DNA from: Deinococcus metallilatus
GTDB lineage: Bacteria > Deinococcota > Deinococci > Deinococcales > Deinococcaceae
Direction of reading: 5' to 3'
NCBI RefSeq assembly: GCF_004758605.1
Contig: NZ_CP038512.1
Span: forward strand, 1-64,000
Length of the DNA stretch: 64,000 nucleotides
The translations under genes were made by a program, and so were the position numbers. This document shows positions 45,911 through 54,390 of the stretch, in pieces. The notes under the pieces are model-generated. The model saw only the letters and a list, made by a program, of their open reading frames with translations. It was not told where the DNA came from and made no database searches. The first letter of the stretch is position 1, and each line of letters starts with the position of its first letter.

Positions 45911-47575
45911 ATGCGGAAGATTCTGACGGCGATCCTGGCAATGGCAGGCACCTGGGGCGCGGCGCAGGTGGCGACCTACAGCAGCGTGACGGACGCGCGG
46001 CTCCAGAACCCGGAGGCCGGGAACTGGCTGATGTACCGGGGCAACTACAACAACTGGGGCTACTCGCCGCTGAACCAGATCACGGCGGCGAACGTCGCGC
46101 GCTTGCGGCCGGTGTGGGCCTTTTCCACCGGACAGACCGAGGGGCACGAGGCGCCCGCCATCGTGAACAACGGGGTGATGTTCATCACCGCGCCGATGAA
46201 CAAGCTGTTCGCGCTGAATGCCGCGACGGGGCAGCTCCTCTGGAAGTACGAGCGCGAACTGCCCGACGACGTGGTGAGCTGCTGCGACGTGGTGAACCGC
46301 GGCGTGGCCGTGTACGGCGACATGGTGTATATGGGCACCCTCGACGCCCACATGCTGGCCTTTAACGCCAAGACCGGCAAGATCGCCTGGGACCGCACCA
46401 TCGAGGACTACAAGAAACGCTACACCATCACCTCCGCGCCGCTGCTGGCGAACGGCAAGCTGATCACCGGCGTCCACGGCGGCGAGTACGGCATCCGGGG
46501 CTTCCTGGAAGCGATGGACCCCAAGACCGGCAAGTCGCTGTGGAAGACCTACACCACCGTGGACGCCAGCTATCCGGCGGGCAGCGCGGCCCAGGGCGGC
46601 GCCCCCACCTGGCTGACCGGCAGCTACGACCCGGCCACCAAGACCGTGTACTGGGGCGCTGGAAACCCCAGCCCCTGGATGGACCCCCGGCGCAAGCCGA
46701 CCGATGATCTCAAGTGGTCCTCGTCGGTGCTCGCCTTCGACGTGAACACTGGCAAGATCAAGAGCGGCTTCCAGTACTCCCCCAACGACGCCTGGGACTA
46801 CGACGGTGTGAACGAACAGATCATGTTCGACGCGACCGTGAACGGCAAGCCGATCAAGGCGATGGCCACCGCGCACCGCAACGGCTACCTGTACCTCTTC
46901 GACCGTGCGGGCGGCGGCGTGACCTACAAGGGCGCCCACGAGTACGTGACCAACACCGCCTACAAGGGCCTGGACGCCAGCGGCCGCCCGATCTGGGACC
47001 CGCAGCACCGCCCCGACATCGGCAAGCAGGTGAACGCCTGCCCCAGCTTCCTGGGCGGCAAGAACTGGCAGCCCGCCGCCTACAGCCCGCAGACCAAGCT
47101 GATCTACATCCCCAGCAACGAGTGGTGCATGAACATCAAGGGCGCCCAGACCAAGTACGCGGCGGGCGAGGCCTACGTCGGCGCCGAGTTCGAACTCAAC
47201 CCGGTGCCCAACCTGGGCTACGTCGGCAAGCTCCAGGCGGTCGATCCCGTGACCGGCAGGCAGGTCTGGAAGCAGACCTGGCAGGCCCCGCTGTGGGCCG
47301 GGGTGCTGACCACCGGGGGCGGCCTGGTCTTTACCGGCAACACCGCCAACCGCGACTTCATGGCCTTTGACGCGCGCACCGGCAAGCAGCTGTGGTCGTT
47401 CAAGACCAACTCCGGCATCGTCGGCACGCCGATCAGCTTCTCGGTGAACGGCAAGCAGTACGTCGGCGTCTTCAGCGGCTACGGCGGCGCGATTCCGCTG
47501 TGGGCCGGGCCGATGGCGCAGCTCACCAAGGACACGCCGCGCGGGGGCGTCTTCTGGGTGTTCGCCGTCGATTGA
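45911..47575 (+). CDS. PQQ-dependent alcohol dehydrogenase, predicted lanthanide-dependent
   Basis: A 554-residue exported quinoprotein of the methanol/ethanol dehydrogenase family, an eight-bladed beta-propeller that oxidises primary alcohols with pyrroloquinoline quinone. It has a signal peptide (KILTAILAMAGTWGAAQ), tryptophan-docking repeats (for example NAATGQLLWKYE, DPKTGKSLWKTY, DARTGKQLWSFK), and the vicinal disulfide cysteines C124-C125 in SCCDVV. The catalytic aspartate is D296 in WDYDGVNE; D298 two residues on is the extra acidic ligand typical of lanthanide-dependent XoxF/PedH enzymes, where calcium enzymes have Ala, Ser or similar. No cytochrome c domain is attached. The ATG follows a GGGGAGG site. 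Confidence 0.93.
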   Translation: MRKILTAILAMAGTWGAAQVATYSSVTDARLQNPEAGNWLMYRGNYNNWGYSPLNQITAANVARLRPVWAFSTGQTEGHEAPAIVNNGVMFITAPMNKLFALNAATGQLLWKYERELPDDVVSCCDVVNRGVAVYGDMVYMGTLDAHMLAFNAKTGKIAWDRTIEDYKKRYTITSAPLLANGKLITGVHGGEYGIRGFLEAMDPKTGKSLWKTYTTVDASYPAGSAAQGGAPTWLTGSYDPATKTVYWGAGNPSPWMDPRRKPTDDLKWSSSVLAFDVNTGKIKSGFQYSPNDAWDYDGVNEQIMFDATVNGKPIKAMATAHRNGYLYLFDRAGGGVTYKGAHEYVTNTAYKGLDASGRPIWDPQHRPDIGKQVNACPSFLGGKNWQPAAYSPQTKLIYIPSNEWCMNIKGAQTKYAAGEAYVGAEFELNPVPNLGYVGKLQAVDPVTGRQVWKQTWQAPLWAGVLTTGGGLVFTGNTANRDFMAFDARTGKQLWSFKTNSGIVGTPISFSVNGKQYVGVFSGYGGAIPLWAGPMAQLTKDTPRGGVFWVFAVD

Positions 47576-47677
47576 ACGGGGAAGTCAGTCAGACCGGCGG
47601 GGGCCTGAAGGGTGGGTCCCCGCCCCTTGCCATGACCCCGGTCCCCGTCCCCTGCCTGACCCCGCAAGGAGAGCGTC

Positions 47678-48559
47678 ATGAAGCGTTTCCGACCCCTGCT
47701 GGCCCTGCTCGCCCTGGCCGCGTCCGGCGCGGCGCTGGCCCAGGAGGACCCCAGCTCCCCGACCAGCACCAGCGGCTTTCTGCGCTCCGGCACCACCCTG
47801 CGCTTCTGCCTGGACCAGCAGAATCCGATCTGGCGCTTCGAACAGGACCTCGCGCTGGCGGTCGCCCGCTCGCTGGGCCGCCAGGCCGAGTTCTACGTCC
47901 ACCGCCAGCCCCTCCCGGACCTCGACACGGCCCCGCAGCCGCTCGACCGGCTGGAACTGCTGCGCCTCTTCGCGCACCACTGCGACATCTACCCCGGCCT
48001 GGTCGGCAGCACCACGCCCGCCTTCGACTACCCCGCCGACGAGCAGATGTACGCCACCCGCCCGTATCTCCGGGCCAGTTACCTCTTCGTCAGCCGCGAC
48101 CCCCGGGTGAAGACGCTGGCCGATCTGCCCCGGACCGCGCCGCTGAGCATGGAGCGGGGTGGGCTGCCCGCCTACCTGATGTACGCCACCCGCCGGGGCC
48201 AGTTCACCGACCGCCCGGTGGACACCGCCGCGCGGCTGGTGCAGGACCTGGTGAAGGGGCAGGCCAGGGCGGGCATCGTGTTCGCGCCGCAACTGTACGG
48301 GCGGCAGAAGGACCTGGCGAAAGTCGGCCTGTCGGCCACGCCCGTCACCACGCTGCCCAACATGACGTGGTACGTGATCTACGGCCTGCGCCGGGACCGG
48401 CCCAGCCTGCGGACGCAGCTCGACTCGGCCCTCGCCCGCCTGATCCAGCGCGGCGAGGTCCAGAAATTGCTCGTCAAGCACGGGCTGAACCGGCCCGGCA
48501 TCACCGTGGCGGGCGTGAGCGACCGGCGGCCCACCTCGGAGTCGATGAATGACCGCTGA
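47678..48559 (+). CDS. Quinoprotein-associated substrate-binding protein (MoxJ/PedA-like)
   Basis: A 293-residue periplasmic binding protein with a signal peptide (MKRFRPLLALLALAASGAALAQ). The mature part begins LRFCLDQQNPIWRFEQDLALAVARSLG and continues with DIYPGLVGS, ATRPYLRASYLFVSRDPRVKTLADL and MTWYVIYGLRRDRPSL, the style of solute-binding family 3 proteins that accompany PQQ alcohol dehydrogenases. In methylotrophs the counterpart (MxaJ/XoxJ) is a dehydrogenase accessory protein. An AAGGAG site precedes the ATG. It overlaps the ATPase gene by 11 bases. Confidence 0.85.
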   Translation: MKRFRPLLALLALAASGAALAQEDPSSPTSTSGFLRSGTTLRFCLDQQNPIWRFEQDLALAVARSLGRQAEFYVHRQPLPDLDTAPQPLDRLELLRLFAHHCDIYPGLVGSTTPAFDYPADEQMYATRPYLRASYLFVSRDPRVKTLADLPRTAPLSMERGGLPAYLMYATRRGQFTDRPVDTAARLVQDLVKGQARAGIVFAPQLYGRQKDLAKVGLSATPVTTLPNMTWYVIYGLRRDRPSLRTQLDSALARLIQRGEVQKLLVKHGLNRPGITVAGVSDRRPTSESMNDR

Positions 48560-49571
48560 GGTGAGGCCGCTGGCCCGCCCGGAGGGGGCGGACGCGCCGC
48601 CCGTGATCGAGGTGCAAGGGGTCCGCTATGCCTACGGCGACATCGAGGCGCTGCGCGGCATTGACCTGACGGTGCCGCGCGGGACCTTCTTCGCGCTGCT
48701 GGGGCCCAACGGGGCGGGCAAGAGCACGCTGGTGGGTCTGCTGTCCACGCTGCTGCCGCTCCAGACCGGGGCGGCGCGGGTGGCGGGGTTCGACGTGCGC
48801 CGCCAGAGCGCGCAGGTGCGCCGCGAGCTGGGGCTGGTCTTTCAGGAACCCAGCCTGGACGAACGCCTGACCGTGCTGGAAAACCTCGACTTTCACGGGC
48901 GCATCTACGGCCTGCCCGCCCGCGAGCGCGCACGCCGGGCGGCGCACGTGCTGGACGTGGTGGAACTGGCTGACTGGCAGAACGCGACGGCCCGCATCCT
49001 CTCGCGCGGCATGAAGCGCCGCCTGGAAATCGCGCGCGGCGTGATGCATGGCCCGGCCCTCCTGATGCTGGACGAGCCGACCACCGGCCTGGACGTGCAG
49101 AGCCGCCGCGCGGTGTGGACCTACCTGGGCCAGCTCCGGCGCGAAACCGGCGTCTCGCTGCTCCTCACCACCCACCAGATCGAGGAGGCCGAGGGGGCGG
49201 ACCTGGTGGCGATCCTGGACCGGGGCGAGGTGCTGGCCTTCGGGCCACCCGCCGAACTGCGCGAGCGGCACGGGGGCACGGTCGTCACGCTGCGCGGCCC
49301 CGGCCCGGCCCTGCGCGCCCGCCTGGAACGCCAGTACACCGGACAGGTGGAAGGCGCGGGCGACGAGCTGCGCCTGCGGGTCCCCGACGCCGGGGCGCTG
49401 CTGGCCGACCTCGCACCCGAGCTGGGCAGCCTGCGGGGCCTCAGCGTGCAGACGCCCAGCCTGGAGGACGTGTTTCTCGACCTGACGGGGCGGGCGCTGC
49501 GTGAGGACCGCCCCGGTCCGCACGAGGCCACCCTGGCCTTTGCGCGCGGGGGCGGGGAGCATACGCGGTGA
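48549..49571 (+). CDS. ABC transporter ATPase of the quinoprotein-associated (Ped-type) system
   Basis: A 340-residue ABC-2-type ATPase. Walker A is LLGPNGAGKSTLVGLL (about 55-70), the Q-loop LVFQEPSLDERLTV, signature ILSRGMKRRLEIARGVMH (about 155-172) with SRGM in place of SGGQ, Walker B LLMLDEPTTGLDVQS (about 174-188) and H-loop LLTTHQIEEAE. The C-terminal about 90 residues form an extra domain. It fits the ATPases that co-occur with PQQ alcohol dehydrogenases. The permease gene follows with a four-base overlap. Confidence 0.9.
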   Translation: MTAEVRPLARPEGADAPPVIEVQGVRYAYGDIEALRGIDLTVPRGTFFALLGPNGAGKSTLVGLLSTLLPLQTGAARVAGFDVRRQSAQVRRELGLVFQEPSLDERLTVLENLDFHGRIYGLPARERARRAAHVLDVVELADWQNATARILSRGMKRRLEIARGVMHGPALLMLDEPTTGLDVQSRRAVWTYLGQLRRETGVSLLLTTHQIEEAEGADLVAILDRGEVLAFGPPAELRERHGGTVVTLRGPGPALRARLERQYTGQVEGAGDELRLRVPDAGALLADLAPELGSLRGLSVQTPSLEDVFLDLTGRALREDRPGPHEATLAFARGGGEHTR

Positions 49572-50401
49572 CGGTCCGCCCCGGAACCGCGCCGCTCAGC
49601 GGCCCGCGCTACTACCTGTCGTGCCTGTACGCGATCTGGTCGCGCGAGGTCAAGCGCAGCGTCCGCGAGAGCGGGCAACTGGTGGGGGCCTTCAGCCGAC
49701 CCCTCCTGTGGGTGATCATCTTCGGGGTGGGCCTCACGCCCTACTTCCGCACCGGCCTGCGCGAGACGACCTTCGTGGTGCCGTTCACGTACATGCAGTA
49801 CATCTTCCCGGCGGTCGTGGTGCTGAACATCCTCTATCCCAGCATCCAGTCGGCGGTCAGCCTGATCTACGACCGGCAGTTCGGCTTCTTCCGCGAGGTG
49901 TTCGCGTCGCCGGTGCCGCGCACGGCGGTCTTTTTCGGCAAGCTGCTGGGCGGGGCGACTGTCGCCACCCTCCAGGGCGGACTGGTGCTGCTGCTGGCGC
50001 CCTACGTGGACGTGGCGATCCCGCCCGCCAAACTGCCGGGCATCCTGGCGGTGATGGGGCTGGTGTCGCTGGCGTTCACGGCGGTGGGCCTCTTGATCGC
50101 CTCGCGGCTGCGGTCCTTCGAGGGCTTCGGCGTCTTCTCGAACGCGCTGATCCTGCCGCTGTACTTCCTGGCCAGCAGCGTCTTTCCGCTGGACCCCAGC
50201 CTCAGCGTGCAGCAGCAGCAGCAGGTGTTCCCGGCCTGGCTGGTGCTGCTGGTGCGGGCCAATCCGCTGACCTACGCCATCGACCTGCTGCGCGGCTTCA
50301 TCATCGACTACCAGGAACACAGCACGGCGCTGGACATCGGCGTGGTGCTGGCCCTCAGCCTGATCGCCTGCACGCTGGCGTACCGGGAGTTCCGGCGGTG
50401 A
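49568..50401 (+). CDS. ABC-2-type permease of the quinoprotein-associated (Ped-type) system
   Basis: A 277-residue ABC-2 permease with six hydrophobic segments. The N-terminal SCLYAIWSREVKRSVRESGQLVGAFSRPLLWVIIFGVGL (about 12-50), the segment IYDRQFGFFREVFASPVPRTAVFFGKLLGG (the ABC-2 signature after helix 2) and ILPLYFLASSVFPLD are typical of permeases such as PedC. In Pseudomonas putida the Ped ABC transporter is needed for lanthanide-dependent alcohol growth. The direction of transport and cargo are not evident from sequence. Confidence 0.88.
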   Translation: MTVRPGTAPLSGPRYYLSCLYAIWSREVKRSVRESGQLVGAFSRPLLWVIIFGVGLTPYFRTGLRETTFVVPFTYMQYIFPAVVVLNILYPSIQSAVSLIYDRQFGFFREVFASPVPRTAVFFGKLLGGATVATLQGGLVLLLAPYVDVAIPPAKLPGILAVMGLVSLAFTAVGLLIASRLRSFEGFGVFSNALILPLYFLASSVFPLDPSLSVQQQQQVFPAWLVLLVRANPLTYAIDLLRGFIIDYQEHSTALDIGVVLALSLIACTLAYREFRR

Positions 50402-51174
50402 CGCCCCGGCCACCTGCCCCGCGCCGCTGGCGCCCCTCCGGCAGTACGGTGTTCATCGTGGTGGGGGTGCTGGCGTACCTGGGCCTGCGGCAACTCCCGC
50501 CCGACAATTCGCTGGCGCTGGTGCGGCAGGCGGGCGTGCTGAACGTGTGCGTGCCCGCCGAGCTGCCACCCTTCATCGTCCCGCAGGGGGACGGGGCCAC
50601 GGGGCTGGAAGCGGCGCTCCTGCGGCGGGCGGCGGCGCGGCTCGGCGTGCCCCTCCAGTGGAACCTCCAGGCGGCCTGGGGCACCTCGCCCGACCCGGTG
50701 GACTGGGGCCTGCGCCCGGAGTCCTGCCAGGTGCTCGCGGGCGGCATCGTCGTCTCGCCGGAAACGCAGGCGCTGATGGAGCTGCTGCCCTATGCCGATA
50801 CCGGCTGGGCCCTGCTGACGCTCGACCACACGAAACCGCTGGGCGTGCTGGCGAACCACTGGGGCCTGAACGCCGACGAGGCCTACGGCTGGGCCGACAC
50901 GCACGGCGAACCCTTTACCGCCTACGACCAGGCGGGACAGGCCCTCGCCGCTCTGAAGGGGGGAGAGGTGGGCCGGGTCCTCGCGCTGCGGGAGGAGTCC
51001 GAGTGGCTGCGCGCACAGCTCCCCGGCGCGCGGGTGCAGGCGGTGCCCGACCTGCCCGGCCACACCCTCGCGCTGGGCCTCTGGAAGAACATGATCACCC
51101 TCAAGCGGGCGCTGCGCGCGGCGCTGCCTGCCCCGGCGGTGAAACGGGAGGGGACGGCTGGGGCGGCGCGCTAG
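50398..51174 (+). CDS. Membrane-anchored binding-protein-like subunit
   Basis: A 258-residue protein with one N-terminal helix (about 17-33) instead of a cleaved signal, followed by a solute-binding-like fold: NSLALVRQAGVLNVCVPAELPPFIVP, GLEAALLRRAAARLGVPLQW, QVLAGGIVVSPETQALMELLPYADTGWALL, AYDQAGQALAALKGGEVGRVLAL. It resembles family 3 binding proteins and is the second such component in this cluster. The GTG overlaps the permease stop by four bases, so it belongs to the same operon. Its partner and ligand are unknown. Confidence 0.78.
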   Translation: MTPRPPAPRRWRPSGSTVFIVVGVLAYLGLRQLPPDNSLALVRQAGVLNVCVPAELPPFIVPQGDGATGLEAALLRRAAARLGVPLQWNLQAAWGTSPDPVDWGLRPESCQVLAGGIVVSPETQALMELLPYADTGWALLTLDHTKPLGVLANHWGLNADEAYGWADTHGEPFTAYDQAGQALAALKGGEVGRVLALREESEWLRAQLPGARVQAVPDLPGHTLALGLWKNMITLKRALRAALPAPAVKREGTAGAAR

Positions 51175-51198
51175 CCTCCGTCCGGTGCCCGGCCCGCC

Positions 51199-53175
51199 TC
51201 AGTTCGCGGAGGCCCAGGCGTCCCGGCGCAGGGCGAGGAGGGGTTCGGGCACCTCGCCCAGTTCGCGCTGGAAGACCTGCGAGACGCGCTCCAGTTCCTG
51301 CCGGGCGGCCAGGCCGCCGTGCAGGGTGTGCAGGGCGCGCACCAGCAGGGCGCTGATGCCCACGTCGAGCGGGTGGATTTCCAGCAGGCGCTGCGCCAGG
51401 CCCACGCAGGCGGCGTGCTGGCCCTCGCGCTGGAGCCGCTCCAGCGTTTCCAGGCCCAGGCGGACCAGCGACCACTCCAGCTCGTCGCGCACGCCAGCGG
51501 CCCAGGCCGTGTCGGAGGCAGGCAGAAAACGGCCCGCGTAGAGGCCCAGTGCCCGCCGCAGCCCCACCTCCCCGCCCAGGCGCACGGCCTGGCGCAGTTC
51601 CTGCACGTCCCAGCCCAGGCGCACCCCGCAGGGCCGCAGGCCGTACACCCGGCGCGCCCGGTCGAAGGGCACCTGGAGCTGCGGCACCGCCCGGCCCAGC
51701 GCGTGGCGCGCCACGTGCAGGTAGCCCCGCGCCTGCCGGGGGCCCCGGTCCTCGAAGACGTGGGTCTGCACCTCCTCCAGCGTCGCCTCCCCCCGCTCCA
51801 GCAAAAAAGCCAGCAGCTCCACCGTGCGCGCCAGGCCCACGTTCAGCCGCACCCGCTCCCCGCCCAGCGTCAGCCCGCAGCCGCCCAGGGTGGTGAGGGT
51901 CAGCCGGGGGGGCAGTTGCCCTTCCAGCCCCTCCACGTCGCGGCGCAGCACGTCCAGGTACGCCGGGGGCGAGCGCAGTGCCTCGCGGACGGCGGGCAGG
52001 CTGTGCAGCTCGGCGGCCAGCACCGTGCCGCTCCCCAGCGCGTGCCGCAGATCCACGGCCAGGGCGAGGTGGTCCTGCGCCGCGCCCGCCCGCCCGTCCC
52101 GCAGATGCGCCTCGGCCAGATGCAGGTGGGTGAGGCCCAGCTCGCGGCCGAGTTGCAGCGCCCCGAAGCCCTGCCGCGCCTGGGTCAGCACCGCCAGGGC
52201 CTGCGGATCACGGGCGCGCACCAGCCAGGCCCCCTGCCGCAGCGCCAGGAACGCCTGCATCCGTGGGCCGTCCGCCAGCCCCCGCGCCCGGGCCAGGTGG
52301 GCGCGGGCCGTGTCCAGGTCGTCCTGGGCGGTGGCCAGGGCACCCAGGCGCAGCCGGGCGTAGAACTCGGTTTCCGGCTGGAGCGCGGCGCACGCGGCCT
52401 CGGCGCTGTCCCGGTACTGCCCGGCGGCCTCGGCCCACAGGCCCCGGGTCTGGGCCAGAACGCCCCGGTAGTAGCGCAGCAGCGGGAGCGCGTCGGGTGC
52501 CGTCTGGAGCGCGGCGATGCTGTCGAGGTCACGCTCCGCTTCCGCGAACTGTCCGCTGTGGACGCTGCTCAGCGCCCGCACCCACAGCAGCGGGGCACGC
52601 TGCGGCGGGCTGGCGTGGGGGAGGGCCAGGTTCACATACGCCACGGCGCTCGCGTCGCGGCCCAGCTCGCCCAGCACCAGCCCCAGCGCGGCGCTGAAGC
52701 TGCCCAGAAAGTGCCGGGCGACCGCGTCGCTGACCGCCGTTTCCCAGGCGTGCTGCAAGGGGGCCAGCGCCTCGCGCGGCCTTCCGGCCTGAAACAGCAG
52801 CATCCCGCGCTCGCGCCCGGCCACCGCCCGCCCGAACGCGGACAGCCGCGCGGGGTGCAGGCTCTCCAGCAGCCGCTCCGCCCGCTCGACCTCGCCCCCG
52901 AAGCGGTGCGCCACCGCCGCCAGCGCCCCGGCGTCCTCCTGGCCGCGCGCCCTGGCCCGCAGCAGCAGGCTCAGCCCCTCCACGCGGCGCTGGAGCAGCA
53001 CCAGACACTGCCCGGCCCACAGGTCGTCCGCGGGCGTGGGGGCTTTCAGTGCGGCGTGATGCCGCAGCCCCTCCGCGAACTGTCCGGCGGCCAGGCAGCC
53101 CAGGATGGCGTTCGTGGTGGCCTCTGTGGCTGTCGGCTCTGCGGCGTCCGTGTCGGTCCTAAGCGGTTGCGGCAT
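51199..53175 (-). CDS. TPR regulator with C-terminal winged helix and BTAD-like domain
   Basis: A 658-residue protein, mostly TPR-like helical repeats (about 25-400: for example RALSSVHSGQFAEAERDLDSIAAL, LRLGALATAQDDLDTARAHLARARGL, LTHLHLAEAHLRDGRAGAAQDHL). A winged-helix-like domain follows (about 425-500: LTTLGGCGLTLGGERVRLNVGLARTVELLAFLLERGEATLEEVQTHVF), then a BTAD-like helical domain (about 530-640) with LLEIHPLDVGISALLVRALH. SARP/BTAD regulators normally have the DNA-binding and BTAD parts at the N-terminus; here the order is inverted. It is convergent with the ABC genes and divergent from a small peptide gene. Confidence 0.78.
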   Translation of the reverse strand: MPQPLRTDTDAAEPTATEATTNAILGCLAAGQFAEGLRHHAALKAPTPADDLWAGQCLVLLQRRVEGLSLLLRARARGQEDAGALAAVAHRFGGEVERAERLLESLHPARLSAFGRAVAGRERGMLLFQAGRPREALAPLQHAWETAVSDAVARHFLGSFSAALGLVLGELGRDASAVAYVNLALPHASPPQRAPLLWVRALSSVHSGQFAEAERDLDSIAALQTAPDALPLLRYYRGVLAQTRGLWAEAAGQYRDSAEAACAALQPETEFYARLRLGALATAQDDLDTARAHLARARGLADGPRMQAFLALRQGAWLVRARDPQALAVLTQARQGFGALQLGRELGLTHLHLAEAHLRDGRAGAAQDHLALAVDLRHALGSGTVLAAELHSLPAVREALRSPPAYLDVLRRDVEGLEGQLPPRLTLTTLGGCGLTLGGERVRLNVGLARTVELLAFLLERGEATLEEVQTHVFEDRGPRQARGYLHVARHALGRAVPQLQVPFDRARRVYGLRPCGVRLGWDVQELRQAVRLGGEVGLRRALGLYAGRFLPASDTAWAAGVRDELEWSLVRLGLETLERLQREGQHAACVGLAQRLLEIHPLDVGISALLVRALHTLHGGLAARQELERVSQVFQRELGEVPEPLLALRRDAWASAN

Positions 53176-53284
53176 GGGTGCCCCCGTCGCCTAAGCGGCC
53201 TCTTCCTACACTTCAGAGAGATCGACCCTGCGCGCTGACGGTCATGCGGCACCCCAACTCTTCGCGAGGCCCCAGGAGGCGAGT

Positions 53285-53407
53285 ATGCGTAGTCATTGTA
53301 GCTGGAAATACCGGCTGGCCCTGCTCCTGTTCGCGCTGTCCCAGTGCACGCTGATCCAGTTCGCGCTGGCCGATCCCACCACCGGCTCGGGCGGCATCGG
53401 GGGCTGA
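53285..53407 (+). CDS. Small secreted or membrane peptide (40 residues)
   Basis: A 40-codon ORF with an ideal AGGAGG site five bases before its ATG (53285) and a TGA at 53405-53407. The peptide has a basic start (MRSHCSWKYR), a hydrophobic core (LALLLFALSQCTLIQFALA) that reads as a signal peptide or membrane helix, and a Gly-rich tail (DPTTGSGGIGG). It is not related to anything recognised. It lies between two BTAD-type regulators, so it could be a signalling peptide or a RiPP-like precursor. The start signal is strong but function is unknown. Confidence 0.55.
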   Translation: MRSHCSWKYRLALLLFALSQCTLIQFALADPTTGSGGIGG

Positions 53408-53496
53408 GCCGGACGGGCCGCCGGGCGCCTGCCCCTGGAAAGGCGGCCCGGCCTCGCCGCTCCTGCCTGGCGAGCACAGGCGCAAAGGAAGCAGAC

Positions 53497-54390
53497 ATGC
53501 TGGACGTGCGGTTGTTCGGGGTGTTCCGGGCACAGGACCGGGACGCCCGGCCGCTCCCCTTCGAGAGCCACAAGGCGCGGGAGCTGCTGTGCTTTCTGCT
53601 GCTGCACCGGGACCGGCCCCAGTCGCGGGAGGTGCTCGCCAGCCAGCTCTGGGGCGGCCAGACGACCGGGCAGTCGCTCAAGCAGCTCCGCCAGGCCCTC
53701 TGGCACCTGCACCTGGCCCTGGCGGAGGGGGCCGGACTGCTCCGGGTGGAAGCCGACTGGGTCGAACTGCGGGTCCTCCCGAGTCTCACCTGCGACGCGC
53801 TGGCCTTCGAGGAGGCTGTCCTGGCCCGGCACGGGCGGGCGGGCCACGCCCTCACCCCCGGTGAGGCCCGCGCGCTGGGGGAGGCCACGCGGCTGTACCG
53901 GGGTGATCTGCTGGAAGGCTGGATGCAGGACTGGTGCCTGCTCCAGCGCGAGCGGCTGCACAACCTCTACCTGGCCGCGCTGGAGAAGCTGGCCGACCAC
54001 GCGGAAACCTGCCGCGACTGGGAAGGGGGCCTGACCCACGCCGCCCGCCTGCTGGAATTCGACCGCGCCAGCGAGAGCACCCACTGCCAGGTCATGCGCC
54101 TGCACTACCTCTCCGGCCACCGCACCGCCGCCCTGCGCCAGTTCACCCTCTGCGAACGCGCCCTGCGCGAAGAACTCGGCGTGAAGCCCTCGCACGCCAC
54201 CCTGGCCCTGTACGAGTGCATCCGCGAGGACCGGCCGCTGGAAACGGAGGACCTCCCGCCACCCGCCCTTCCGGCCCGGCTCCCCGCGCCGTTCGACCTC
54301 GGGGCGGAACTGCTTCAGGAATTGCGGGGGGTGGTGGGCGAACTGCGAACGCTCCTCGCCTCCGAGCGTCGGCTGAGGGGAGGCCCTTGA
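53497..54390 (+). CDS. BTAD/SARP-type transcriptional regulator
   Basis: A 297-residue regulator. A winged-helix N-terminus (LDVRLFGVFRAQDRDARPLPFESHKARELLCFLLLHRDRPQSREVLASQLWGG, about 2-55) is followed by a BTAD domain (about 90-245) with RLYRGDLLEGWMQDWCLLQRERL and LEFDRASESTHCQVMRLHYLSGHRTAALRQF, and the typical ALREELGVKPSHATLALYE close. SARP-type activators control antibiotic or accessory clusters. The ATG at 53497 follows AAAGGAAG; a longer in-frame opening upstream overlaps the small peptide gene and is not used. Confidence 0.85.
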   Translation: MLDVRLFGVFRAQDRDARPLPFESHKARELLCFLLLHRDRPQSREVLASQLWGGQTTGQSLKQLRQALWHLHLALAEGAGLLRVEADWVELRVLPSLTCDALAFEEAVLARHGRAGHALTPGEARALGEATRLYRGDLLEGWMQDWCLLQRERLHNLYLAALEKLADHAETCRDWEGGLTHAARLLEFDRASESTHCQVMRLHYLSGHRTAALRQFTLCERALREELGVKPSHATLALYECIREDRPLETEDLPPPALPARLPAPFDLGAELLQELRGVVGELRTLLASERRLRGGP

